Assembly: GCA_007118555.1 (NCBI GenBank)
Contig: SKRJ01000443.1
Coordinates: forward strand, 1 to 11,274
From: Anaerolineae bacterium
GTDB lineage: Bacteria > Chloroflexota > Anaerolineae > UBA1429
DNA length: 11,274 nucleotides
Direction: 5' to 3'
The stretch's first letter is position 1, and each line of letters begins with the position of its first letter. Both the position numbers and the translations under genes were made by a program. Of this stretch, positions 1 through 5,860 are shown in pieces. The notes under the pieces are model-generated. The model had not been told where the DNA came from. It saw only the letters and a list, made by a program, of their open reading frames with translations, and ran no database searches.

Positions 1-4
1 AGCC

Positions 5-33
5 TTGACACTCTTCTTTACGCCGCCTATACT
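5..33 (+). promoter_or_regulatory. Strong sigma70-type promoter upstream of copy A
   Basis: A perfect -35 hexamer TTGACA (5-10) is followed by a 17-nt spacer and a -10 hexamer TATACT (28-33) that matches the consensus at five of six positions. The start point would be near position 40. This leaves a leader of about 150 nt before the chosen start of the first gene at 189. It is the best promoter match I found in the window and probably drives the first glycosyltransferase gene. No operator or riboswitch fold is evident in the leader. The call rests on hexamers and spacing only. Confidence 0.6.
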
Positions 34-173
34 ATAGTCACAGGCTTCCGGAAACGTGGGGCATCGGCCGGGGGATCGGTGTTCCGCGAGCAACTCCGCA
101 CATCAAGATGCATCCCGATCCGACGAAAAGCACGAATCAGGACCGTCCAGGCATGCAAGCGAGATGTCGCCTT

Positions 174-179
174 GGGAGG
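174..179 (+). promoter_or_regulatory. Shine-Dalgarno site that fixes the start of copy A
   Basis: GGGAGG lies 9 nt before ATG at 189. The upstream in-frame ATG at 108 has no comparable site. With the 189 start, copy A has 304 residues, almost identical to its paralogue (305 residues), whose start is set by GGAGG at the same 9-nt spacing. Confidence 0.7.
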
Positions 180-188
180 CTATCGCCC

Positions 189-1103
189 ATGAGCGCAGAA
201 TGGTACCAGGTTTTGATCGGCGATCAGCACGATGCACCGCTCTGTCGCGCCGACAATCGTCCCACAGTCAGCATCGTCATTCCGGCCCTCAACGAAGCCG
301 AGAGCCTACACCATGTGCTTTCGCGCATTCCTGAGGACTGGGTTGATGAGGTTCTGTTGGTGGATGGGCACTCGAAGGATGCAACGGTTGCTGTCACACG
401 CAGGGCCCGGAACGCCACCCGCATCGTGATGCAGCAGGGTCGAGGGAAGGGCGCCGCCATCCGTAGTGGCTTTGCTGCTGCGCGAGGAGACATTGTCGTC
501 ACCGTGGATGCTGATGGGTCGACGGATCCGGCCGAGATCCCTGCCTTTGTCGGGGCGCTGGTTTCGGGCGCCGATTTTGCCAAGGGTTCGCGCTTTATGC
601 AGGGAGGCGGCACCGACGACATGCCGTTCCACCGGCGTCTGGCCAACAAGGGGCTTACCATGCTGGCCAATCTGATTGCGGGTACCCAGTACACCGACAT
701 CACGTATGGCTACAACGCTACCTGGCGGCGCCATGCCGGCGCTATGGCGCTGGACGTTGACGGCTGGGCCAATGAGATCCTCACCAACATCCGTGTAGCC
801 ACAAACGGCTTGCGTGTGGTCGAAGTGGCCAGTTTCGAGCGAGAGCGCGTCGCCGGCCAGGCCAAGTTGGCCGCGCTTCCCGCCGGCTGGACCATTCTAA
901 AGGCCATGCTCAAGGAGCCCTTAGTCGAGAGGCGTCGCCGGCGTCAGATGCATGGCGCCCTGTCCGAGAGAGACATACTGCGTCTCGGCCATGACGACTT
1001 TACGGAGCTGCTCTTCTGGGAGGAGGCTTGGCCTCCCGACCGTGAACAAGAGCGTGCGCCGTCTATGGCAAAAGGGACAGCGCCCGTCGATCGTGTGGCT
1101 TGA
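189..1103 (+). CDS. GT2 glycosyltransferase, DPM1-like (copy A)
   Basis: A 304-residue GT-A fold transferase of family GT2. It most resembles the bacterial branch related to dolichol-phosphate mannose synthase, which moves a sugar from a nucleotide donor to a polyprenyl phosphate at the cytoplasmic membrane face. Visible motifs are PALNE (32-36), LLVDG (56-60), GRGKGAAIRSG (84-94), the metal-binding DAD (107-109), GSRF..GGG (133-141) and TDITYGYNATWRR (169-181). There is no transmembrane segment, so the acceptor lipid would be met at the membrane surface. The tail after residue 242 is basic, then acidic, and carries ILRLG (263-267). I chose ATG at 189 over ATG at 108 because of the GGGAGG site and the match in length to copy B. 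About 84% of a 220-residue core is identical to copy B by hand count. Third-codon GC is lower than in copy B (roughly 68% against 78% over about 60 codons counted by eye). Sugar and exact acceptor are unknown. Confidence 0.92.
   Translation: MSAEWYQVLIGDQHDAPLCRADNRPTVSIVIPALNEAESLHHVLSRIPEDWVDEVLLVDGHSKDATVAVTRRARNATRIVMQQGRGKGAAIRSGFAAARGDIVVTVDADGSTDPAEIPAFVGALVSGADFAKGSRFMQGGGTDDMPFHRRLANKGLTMLANLIAGTQYTDITYGYNATWRRHAGAMALDVDGWANEILTNIRVATNGLRVVEVASFERERVAGQAKLAALPAGWTILKAMLKEPLVERRRRRQMHGALSERDILRLGHDDFTELLFWEEAWPPDREQERAPSMAKGTAPVDRVA
252..911 (+). repeat. Tandem gene duplication, core of copy A
   Basis: These 220 codons align without any gap to 1652-2311. By hand I count about 35 amino-acid differences. 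The variable positions cluster in residues 64-77, and the stretch from the DAD motif to YGYNATWRR is nearly invariant. Sequence outside the two cores is much less similar, so the repeat is a gene-level duplication and not a recent exact one. Confidence 0.85.
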
Positions 1104-1117
1104 CCGTCGCCCGATAG

Positions 1118-1321
1118 ATTCTTCCTCCCCCGCCTGATCAGGCGCTGCACACATGGCCCATCGACGCGCCCTCCTACCTCCAGCGGGCCCGCAGCCATGT
1201 CGGCCTGGACGACCCCGAAAGGGCCGTGGCTGCTTATGCCCGATTCCCGGCGACGACGGAGCGCAAGGTCTGTCCCGGCTGCCGCGATAGGGCTGAGGCA
1301 TACATCGCAGAGCACTGCTAG
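1118..1321 (+). pseudogene. Start-less coding remnant with CPGC motif
   Basis: One frame runs open from just after TAG at 1115-1117 to TAG at 1319-1321, without any ATG, GTG or TTG start. Its translation looks like real protein, with residues such as HTWPIDAPSYLQRAR, DDPERAVAAYARFPATTERK and then VCPGCRDRAEAYIAEHC. About 75-80% of its third codon positions are G or C, as in neighbouring genes. The CxxC pair (codons 1271-1282) could bind a metal or be a leftover of a zinc-ribbon-like end. I do not recognise the family. It is best read as the 3' end of a gene whose 5' part was lost, perhaps at the duplication junction. A short gene with a non-standard start such as CTG at 1145 is possible but has no ribosome-binding site. 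Confidence 0.4.
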
Positions 1322-1364
1322 CGGAATCAGGACGGACTGGTCGTCGGTGCACCGTTTGGGGTCA

Positions 1365-1385
1365 CGCAACGTTGACAATGTTGCG
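1365..1385. promoter_or_regulatory. Interrupted inverted repeat, candidate operator
   Basis: Arms CGCAAC (1365-1370) and GTTGCG (1380-1385) are perfect complements. The pairing continues inward with TT (1372-1373) and AA (1377-1378) around a GAC centre, with one mismatched pair. The symmetry centre at 1375 is about 54 nt before the start point predicted from the promoter-like element at 1394-1422, a usual position for an activator site. The shape resembles sites for dimeric helix-turn-helix regulators, but no regulator gene is present here. Confidence 0.3.
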
Positions 1386-1393
1386 CCAGAGGG

Positions 1394-1422
1394 TTGCATT
1401 CCTGACAGAGCTAGTCTACAAT
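1394..1422 (+). promoter_or_regulatory. Promoter-like element upstream of copy B
   Basis: The -10 hexamer TACAAT (1417-1422) matches the consensus at five of six positions. At a 17-nt spacer it pairs with a weak -35, TTGCAT (1394-1399). The start would be near 1429, directly in front of the terminator hairpin. A weak -35 next to a possible activator site (1365-1385) is a common arrangement for regulated promoters. The TTGACA at 1372-1377 has no good -10 partner at 16-18 nt. Confidence 0.35.
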
Positions 1423-1430
1423 AGAAACTG

Positions 1431-1467
1431 AGGCGAGGTATGTCATGGATGACATCCTCTCCTTTTT
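1431..1467 (+). terminator. Intrinsic terminator between copies A and B
   Basis: The left arm GAGG-T-ATGTCA (1435-1445, T1439 bulged) pairs with TGACATCCTC (1450-1459) around a four-base loop. After one mismatch the stem extends with AGG (1431-1433) against CCT (1461-1463). A run of five T follows (1463-1467). The geometry fits a Rho-independent terminator on the + strand. It lies 330 nt past the copy A stop and could end that transcript. Because it also lies just after a promoter-like element and before copy B, it could act as a conditional terminator. Confidence 0.65.
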
Positions 1468-1571
1468 GTAGCCCCGAGCCGTTCATCGCATCCGCCTACC
1501 GAGTGAAAAGAGCCGATCGACACAGCAAGAGGCGTGGCGGTTGGTTCACGTGCCCAGTCTTGTGCGTCAGT

Positions 1572-1576
1572 GGAGG
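1572..1576 (+). promoter_or_regulatory. Shine-Dalgarno site that fixes the start of copy B
   Basis: GGAGG lies 9 nt before ATG at 1586. It favours this start over the in-frame TTG at 1541, which has no ribosome-binding site. Confidence 0.75.
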
Positions 1577-1585
1577 CAACGAACC

Positions 1586-2503
1586 ATGAACACAGCATTC
1601 AACTCCTTCGCAAACTCTGCCGCTATCCACCGTGACAGCCCGTGCCGGCCCGACAACCGCCCCACCGTGAGCGTCGTCGTACCGGCCCTCAACGAGGCAG
1701 AGAGTCTCCCGTATGTGCTTCCACGCATCCCCAACGAGTGGGTCGATGAGGTATTGCTCGTAGATGGACGCTCACAGGACAACACCGTGGACGTGGCCTG
1801 CAGCGTCCGCGGCAAAACCCGCATAGTGATGCAACAGGGCAAGGGCAAGGGGGCTGCCATCCGGAGCGGGTTTGCCGCCGCCCGGGGCGACATTGTCATC
1901 ACCATGGATGCCGATGGCTCGATGGATCCGGCCGAGATCCCGGCCTTTGTGGGCACGCTGGTTTCGGGCGCCGACTTTGCCAAGGGCTCGCGCTTTATCC
2001 AGGGAGGCGGCACCGACGACATGCCCTTTTACCGGCGCCTGGCCAACAAGGGTCTGACGATGCTGGCCAATCTGATTGCCGGCACCCACTACACCGATAT
2101 CACGTATGGCTACAACGCCACCTGGCGGCGCCATGCGGGCGCCCTGGGGCTGGATATTGACGGTTGGGCGAACGAGATCATCACCAATCTGCGCGCCGCC
2201 CGCAACGGGCTTCGGGTGGTCGAGGTGGCCAGTTTCGAGCAGGAGCGCGTCGCCGGCCAGGCCAAGCTGGCGGCCTTTTCCGCCGGATGGACCATCCTAA
2301 AGGCCATGCTCAGGGAGCCCTTTGCAAACAGGCGTCGTGCCCGACAGGACGGAGAGGTCACGGAAGAGAGCATCCTGCGCTTGGGGGGCGACGAGTCTCA
2401 AACTCTGGTTTCCTGGGAATGCGACCCCCCTGCCGAAATCGAGGAGGCATCGGCCGAGTCCAACGGTCATAACGTCCCGCATGAGATCGAACCGACGCGC
2501 TGA
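1586..2503 (+). CDS. GT2 glycosyltransferase, DPM1-like (copy B)
   Basis: A 305-residue paralogue of the 189-1103 product and probably also a polyprenyl-phosphate sugar synthase of family GT2. Motifs are PALNE (33-37), LLVDG (57-61), GKGKGAAIRSG (85-95), the metal-binding DAD (108-110), GSRF..GGG (134-142) and TDITYGYNATWRR (170-182). No membrane segment is seen. The tail after residue 243 keeps RRR, ILRLG (263-267) and a WE pair from copy A but is otherwise divergent and acidic. The start follows GGAGG at 1572-1576. A small open frame from 1440 ends at 1589 and overlaps this ATG as ATGA. The stop is 11 nt before the next gene, so copy B appears to begin the main operon, which runs to 9925. 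Changes in residues 64-78 next to an otherwise fixed core suggest a shifted donor or acceptor preference, which cannot be settled from sequence alone. Confidence 0.93.
   Translation: MNTAFNSFANSAAIHRDSPCRPDNRPTVSVVVPALNEAESLPYVLPRIPNEWVDEVLLVDGRSQDNTVDVACSVRGKTRIVMQQGKGKGAAIRSGFAAARGDIVITMDADGSMDPAEIPAFVGTLVSGADFAKGSRFIQGGGTDDMPFYRRLANKGLTMLANLIAGTHYTDITYGYNATWRRHAGALGLDIDGWANEIITNLRAARNGLRVVEVASFEQERVAGQAKLAAFSAGWTILKAMLREPFANRRRARQDGEVTEESILRLGGDESQTLVSWECDPPAEIEEASAESNGHNVPHEIEPTR
1652..2311 (+). repeat. Tandem gene duplication, core of copy B
   Basis: This is the partner of the repeat at 252-911. It has the same 660-nt length with no insertion or deletion, and about 84% of encoded residues are identical by hand count. 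Confidence 0.85.
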
Positions 2504-2514
2504 GGGAGCGAGCC

Positions 2515-3489
2515 ATGTCGCATGAGCTGCCCAAGCCGCACCCGGAACCCGCTGCCCGCGATGCGGACGAGAGCCCTGCGCGCGTGGCGGTGATCATCGT
2601 GCACTGGATGAACATGTCGGACACGGTCGAGTGCCTGGCTTCGCTCGCCGCCGTCGAGTACGAGGCCCTGCAGGTCGTGGTCGTCAACAACGGCTCGCCC
2701 GATTGGGACGAGGCCGCGGCGCGGCGCGTGCTGTCCACGGTGCACGTGGTCACATCGCCGGAAAACGTGGGCTTTGCCGCCGGCAACAACCTGGGGATCG
2801 CCCACGCGATAGAGAACGGCGCCGAGCTGCTGCTCTTGCTGAACAATGACACGATCATAGAGCCCGATCTGGTACAGGCCATGCTGCCGGCCTTTGACGA
2901 CCCGCGGGTGGGCATCGCGGGGCCCATCATCACCTACTATGATCATCCGGCGACGGTATGGTCCGCCGGGGGCGTGATAAACCGCTGGCTGGGCTATACC
3001 CTGAACCCACAGATGGATCGCCCGTTGGCCGACGTCTTGGCCCAGGGAGATCGGACCGTCGACTATATCAATGGCTGCGCCCTGATGGTGCGCCGAGGCG
3101 TGTTCGAGCAGGTAGGCGGGCTCTGGGAAGAGTACTTTCTCTACTTTGAGGAAGCGGACTTTTGCCTGCGGGCCCATCGCGCCGGTTATCTCAGCAGACT
3201 GGTGGCCCAACCGCTGGTGCGCCACAAGGTATCGGCCAGTGGTGGCGTGCGGGGCAGCAACGCCCTGACGCCCTCCAAGGCCTACTACTTTGGGCGCAAC
3301 GTGTTCCACCTGCTGCGCCGCAACAGCCGCGGCCTGTGGGCGGTCTCTGGCACGGCCAGCCAGTTTCTTGTGGTGTTTCCGTATCATTTCGTCCAGTCGG
3401 TCCGCGCCCGCCGCCCGGGCGCAATGCTCTCGTACCTGGCTGGCATGTGGGACGGCATGCGCGGGCGTGTGGGCCGGCGCGACGCATAG
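2515..3489 (+). CDS. GT2 glycosyltransferase, rhamnosyltransferase-like (COG1216 type)
   Basis: A 324-residue inverting GT-A transferase that probably adds one sugar to a lipid-linked or surface glycan from a nucleotide sugar in the cytoplasm. The signature of the COG1216/RfbF-like branch is clear: VAVIIVHW (24-31), NNGS (58-61), ENVGFAAGNN (83-92), the DXD-equivalent LNNDT (109-113), INGCALMVRR (185-194) and YFLYFEEADFCLRA (207-220), which supplies the acidic catalytic-base region. A histidine at 237 (RHK) matches the usual position near the end of the fold. The last 80 residues are aromatic and basic with a weakly hydrophobic stretch (282-296), probably membrane-associated. ATG at 2515 follows GGGAG (2504-2508) by 6 nt. 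It starts 11 nt after copy B stops, which indicates co-transcription. Rhamnose is a frequent donor in this branch, but the sugar is not determined here. Confidence 0.92.
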   Translation: MSHELPKPHPEPAARDADESPARVAVIIVHWMNMSDTVECLASLAAVEYEALQVVVVNNGSPDWDEAAARRVLSTVHVVTSPENVGFAAGNNLGIAHAIENGAELLLLLNNDTIIEPDLVQAMLPAFDDPRVGIAGPIITYYDHPATVWSAGGVINRWLGYTLNPQMDRPLADVLAQGDRTVDYINGCALMVRRGVFEQVGGLWEEYFLYFEEADFCLRAHRAGYLSRLVAQPLVRHKVSASGGVRGSNALTPSKAYYFGRNVFHLLRRNSRGLWAVSGTASQFLVVFPYHFVQSVRARRPGAMLSYLAGMWDGMRGRVGRRDA

Positions 3490-3549
3490 AGACCCCCATG
3501 CAAAGGCGCGCCCACACCCATGCGATCGGTGACGCGAGGAGATTGATAC

Positions 3550-4551
3550 ATGACGCAGTCGACCATTGATGTTTCCGTTGTAGTGCGCACCTATACCGAG
3601 GACCGTTGGCATTACCTGGTCGAGGCGCTCGAGTCGGTTCTGTCCCAGACCCGGCCGCCGCGCGAGCTGGTCGTGGTGGTCGATCACAACCCGGCGCTGC
3701 TGGCCAGAACCAAGGAGCGGTTCCCCACCGCGCTGGTTGTTGAGAACACCGAGCCCAGGGGCTCTGGCGCCCTGAACAGCGGCGTCATGGCATCGAGCAG
3801 CCAGGTGATCGCCTTTTTGGATGACGATGCCGTCGCCGACCCCGACTGGCTGGAGCGGCTTGTGGAGCCGTATGCCGACCCACTGGTGCTGGGCGTCGGC
3901 GGCTCGATTCAGCCGCTCTGGGAGACGCCCACGCCACCGCGCTGGTTTCCGCAAGAGTTTCTCTGGGTCATCGGCTGCACCTATCGCGGGCTGCCCGAGA
4001 CCACGGCGCCGGTACGGAATCTGATCGGCTGCAATATGTCGCTCCGCCGCAGCGTCTTTGAGGAAATCGGCGGCTTTCGCAGTGGCATCGGGCATGTGGG
4101 CGGGCGCCCCAAAGGCGATGAAGAAACCGAGCTGTGTATCCGTGTCGGCCAGCGCTGGCCAGACGACGTCCTGCTGCACCATCCGGCGGCCCGCGTGTCG
4201 CACAAGGTGCCCGCATCCCGCGCCCGTTGGAGCTATCTCTACTCCCGCTGTATGCTCGAGGGCCGCTCCAAGGCGCTCATGGGCAGCCTGGTAGGCAGCC
4301 GCGACGGCCTCTCGGCGGAACGCGCCTATGTATCGCGCACCCTGCCGCGGGGCGTTCTAAGAGGCCTGGCCGACACGGTCCGCGGCGACTGGAGCGGGCT
4401 GGCCCGCTCCTGGGCCATCGTCTCGGCACTGGCGGTTACGGGGGCCAACTATGCCGCCGGGGCTGTGCATCAGCGGCTCCGACCGGTGTCCGGGGACTAT
4501 GGTATCGTCCCCATCGCACCCATCCGGCGCTCTGAGGCGGGCCATGAGTAG
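3550..4551 (+). CDS. GT2 glycosyltransferase with DDD motif
   Basis: A 333-residue GT2 enzyme. Seen in the sequence are VSVVVRTYTEDRW (8-20), VVVVDHNP (41-48), FLDDDAVADPDW (89-100) with the metal-binding DDD (91-93), RNLIGCNMSLRR (156-167), GGFR (174-177) and GDEETELCIR (189-198), the acidic pair typical of the catalytic base region. The C-terminal third (ARWSYLYSRCMLEGRSKAL, then RTLPRGVLRGLAD) looks like a branch of bacterial transferases often labelled glucosyl-dolichyl-phosphate glucuronosyltransferase-like; that label is from memory and does not prove the substrate. A hydrophobic segment (286-305) could touch the membrane. ATG at 3550 follows GAGGAG (3536-3541) by 8 nt. The gap from the previous gene is 60 nt, with no promoter or terminator seen. 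The last 8 nt overlap the next gene. It probably acts in the cytoplasm on a lipid-linked sugar. Confidence 0.92.
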   Translation: MTQSTIDVSVVVRTYTEDRWHYLVEALESVLSQTRPPRELVVVVDHNPALLARTKERFPTALVVENTEPRGSGALNSGVMASSSQVIAFLDDDAVADPDWLERLVEPYADPLVLGVGGSIQPLWETPTPPRWFPQEFLWVIGCTYRGLPETTAPVRNLIGCNMSLRRSVFEEIGGFRSGIGHVGGRPKGDEETELCIRVGQRWPDDVLLHHPAARVSHKVPASRARWSYLYSRCMLEGRSKALMGSLVGSRDGLSAERAYVSRTLPRGVLRGLADTVRGDWSGLARSWAIVSALAVTGANYAAGAVHQRLRPVSGDYGIVPIAPIRRSEAGHE

Positions 4552-5860
4552 CCAACCCATGCGCATCCTGATGCTGACCCAATCGTACCCGCCGATCTTT
4601 GGCGGCATCGAACGGCATGTCCGTGACCTTGGACAGGAGCTTGCATCACGCGGCCACAGCGTGTCCGTCGTAACCCTGCGTCAGCAGGAAATGGCGCCCT
4701 TGGAGCAGGACGGCGACGTGCGCGTGTACCGCATCCGGGGCACGGTGCATCGCTTTGCCAGTCTGCTCTTTCGCAACCCTGAGCGGTGGTATGCGCCGCC
4801 CTTTGCCGACCCCGGCCTGACGGCCGCCATGCGCCGCATTATCGCGCAAGAAGAGCCCGACATTGTGCATGCCCACAATTGGATGGTGCACTCGTACCTG
4901 CCGCTGGCGCGTCGCAGCGGGCCGCCCCTGGTGGTCACCCTGCACGACTATGGCCTGCGGTGTCCCAAGTGGGTGCTCATGTACGAGGGTGCCCCCTGCT
5001 CGGGGCCGGCGATGCGCAAATGCATGAGCTGCACCGCCGACCATTATGGGCGCGTCAAGAGCGTGGTGACGGTATTGGCAAGCCGCCGTTGGAGCGCCAT
5101 CGAGCGCTGCCGGACGGCCCTGTTCCTGCCCGTGAGCCAGGCCGTGGCCGACGGGAACGCCCTGGCGCAGCATCACCTGCCCTACCAGGTGATTCCCAAC
5201 TTTTTGTCCGATTGCGACCCGGCGCCGCCGCAGGAGAGCGAGGCGCTCCAGCCCTATCTCGACCAGCTCCCGGATCGCGAGTACATCCTCTATGTGGGCG
5301 CCTACGGCCGCTTCAAAGGGTTTCACATCCTGCTCGATGCCTACGGCCGCCTGGTGCAGGCGCAGGGACAGAACAATGTGCCTCCCCTGGTGTTGATCGG
5401 CTATGAGACCAGCGAGTTCCCTCTGGCAAGCACGCCTCTGCCGCCCGGCGCCGTCGTCCTGCGGCACTGGCCTCATGATGCCGTGATGGAGGCCTGGCGG
5501 CGCTCTATGCTGGGCGTGGTGCCCTCAATCTGGCCCGACCCCTGCCCGACCGTGGCGATGGAGGCCATGGCCATGGCCAAGCCGGTCATTGCCACACATA
5601 TCGGTGGCCTGGTGGACATTGTCGCCGATGGCGAGACGGGCCTGCTGGTGCCTCCCGACGACCCGGCGGCCCTCGCCCACGCCCTGGCAGAGCTGCTGGC
5701 CGCTCCGGAACGGCGCCGAAAGATGGGCGTCGCCGGGCACCGGCGGCTCGGGCTCTTTTGCGCCGCAGCCGTTGTGCCCCGTATCGAGCAGGCATACCGT
5801 GATGTGCTGCAAGGGCGTGAGCGCTCCGAGCCCCTGCCCCGAAAGACCACCTCCCCATGA
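4544..5860 (+). CDS. GT4 (GT-B) glycosyltransferase
   Basis: A 438-residue retaining glycosyltransferase of family GT4. The N-terminal acceptor domain has the glycine loop YPPIFGGIERHV (15-26) and TLHDYG (132-137). The C-terminal donor domain has ILYVGAYGRFKG (248-259), with the donor-phosphate Arg and Lys, and SIWPDPCPTVAMEAMA (328-343). The usual E-x7-E pair appears as D332-x7-E340, a substitution I recall in other GT4 enzymes. Four cysteines, C140, C152, C160 and C163, sit after the HD motif and could bind a metal, as C-rich inserts do in related GT4 proteins. I chose ATG at 4544 because GAGG (4534-4537) is 6 nt upstream and the family N-terminus begins at once; ATG at 4559 is the alternative. 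It overlaps the preceding gene by 8 nt and the following gene by 4 nt, so translation is probably coupled. It probably adds a hexose to the growing lipid-linked glycan. Confidence 0.93.
   Translation: MSSQPMRILMLTQSYPPIFGGIERHVRDLGQELASRGHSVSVVTLRQQEMAPLEQDGDVRVYRIRGTVHRFASLLFRNPERWYAPPFADPGLTAAMRRIIAQEEPDIVHAHNWMVHSYLPLARRSGPPLVVTLHDYGLRCPKWVLMYEGAPCSGPAMRKCMSCTADHYGRVKSVVTVLASRRWSAIERCRTALFLPVSQAVADGNALAQHHLPYQVIPNFLSDCDPAPPQESEALQPYLDQLPDREYILYVGAYGRFKGFHILLDAYGRLVQAQGQNNVPPLVLIGYETSEFPLASTPLPPGAVVLRHWPHDAVMEAWRRSMLGVVPSIWPDPCPTVAMEAMAMAKPVIATHIGGLVDIVADGETGLLVPPDDPAALAHALAELLAAPERRRKMGVAGHRRLGLFCAAAVVPRIEQAYRDVLQGRERSEPLPRKTTSP

Larger units (their letters stand above)
1104..1585. other. 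Intergenic region between the two paralogues (482 nt)
   Basis: This stretch holds no intact gene of normal type. From left to right it contains a 14-bp perfect palindrome CGCCTGATCAGGCG (1131-1144), a start-less coding remnant (about 1118-1321), an interrupted inverted repeat (1365-1385), a promoter-like element (1394-1422), an intrinsic terminator (1431-1467) and a small open frame (1440-1589) that ends on the copy B start codon. The palindrome has no T-tract, and one of that length is expected about once by chance in a window this size. Confidence 0.8.

Noticed and set aside
108..188. N-terminal extension of copy A from ATG at 108
   Set aside because: It adds 27 residues not seen in the paralogue, has only a weak ribosome-binding site, and lies before a good GGGAGG site for ATG at 189.
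1131..1144. Perfect 14-bp palindrome CGCCTGATCAGGCG as a terminator or operator
   Set aside because: It has no T-tract and no loop. A palindrome of this length is expected roughly once in a window of this size.
944..1486. Open frame of 180 codons on the - strand spanning the end of copy A and the intergenic region
   Set aside because: Ser/Arg-rich translation with no motifs, and it would run through the terminator stem. The + strand frame at 1118-1321 explains its lack of stops better.
2467..4203. Long open frame of 578 codons on the - strand
   Set aside because: It lies antisense to two clear GT2 genes. It is rich in His, Arg, Gln and Ala with no family motif, a usual by-product of high third-position GC.
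4451..4543. Upstream extension of the GT4 gene into the preceding gene
   Set aside because: The GT4 family N-terminus starts at 4559-4600, and ATG at 4544 has its own ribosome-binding site. The extension only overlaps the GT2 gene in another frame.
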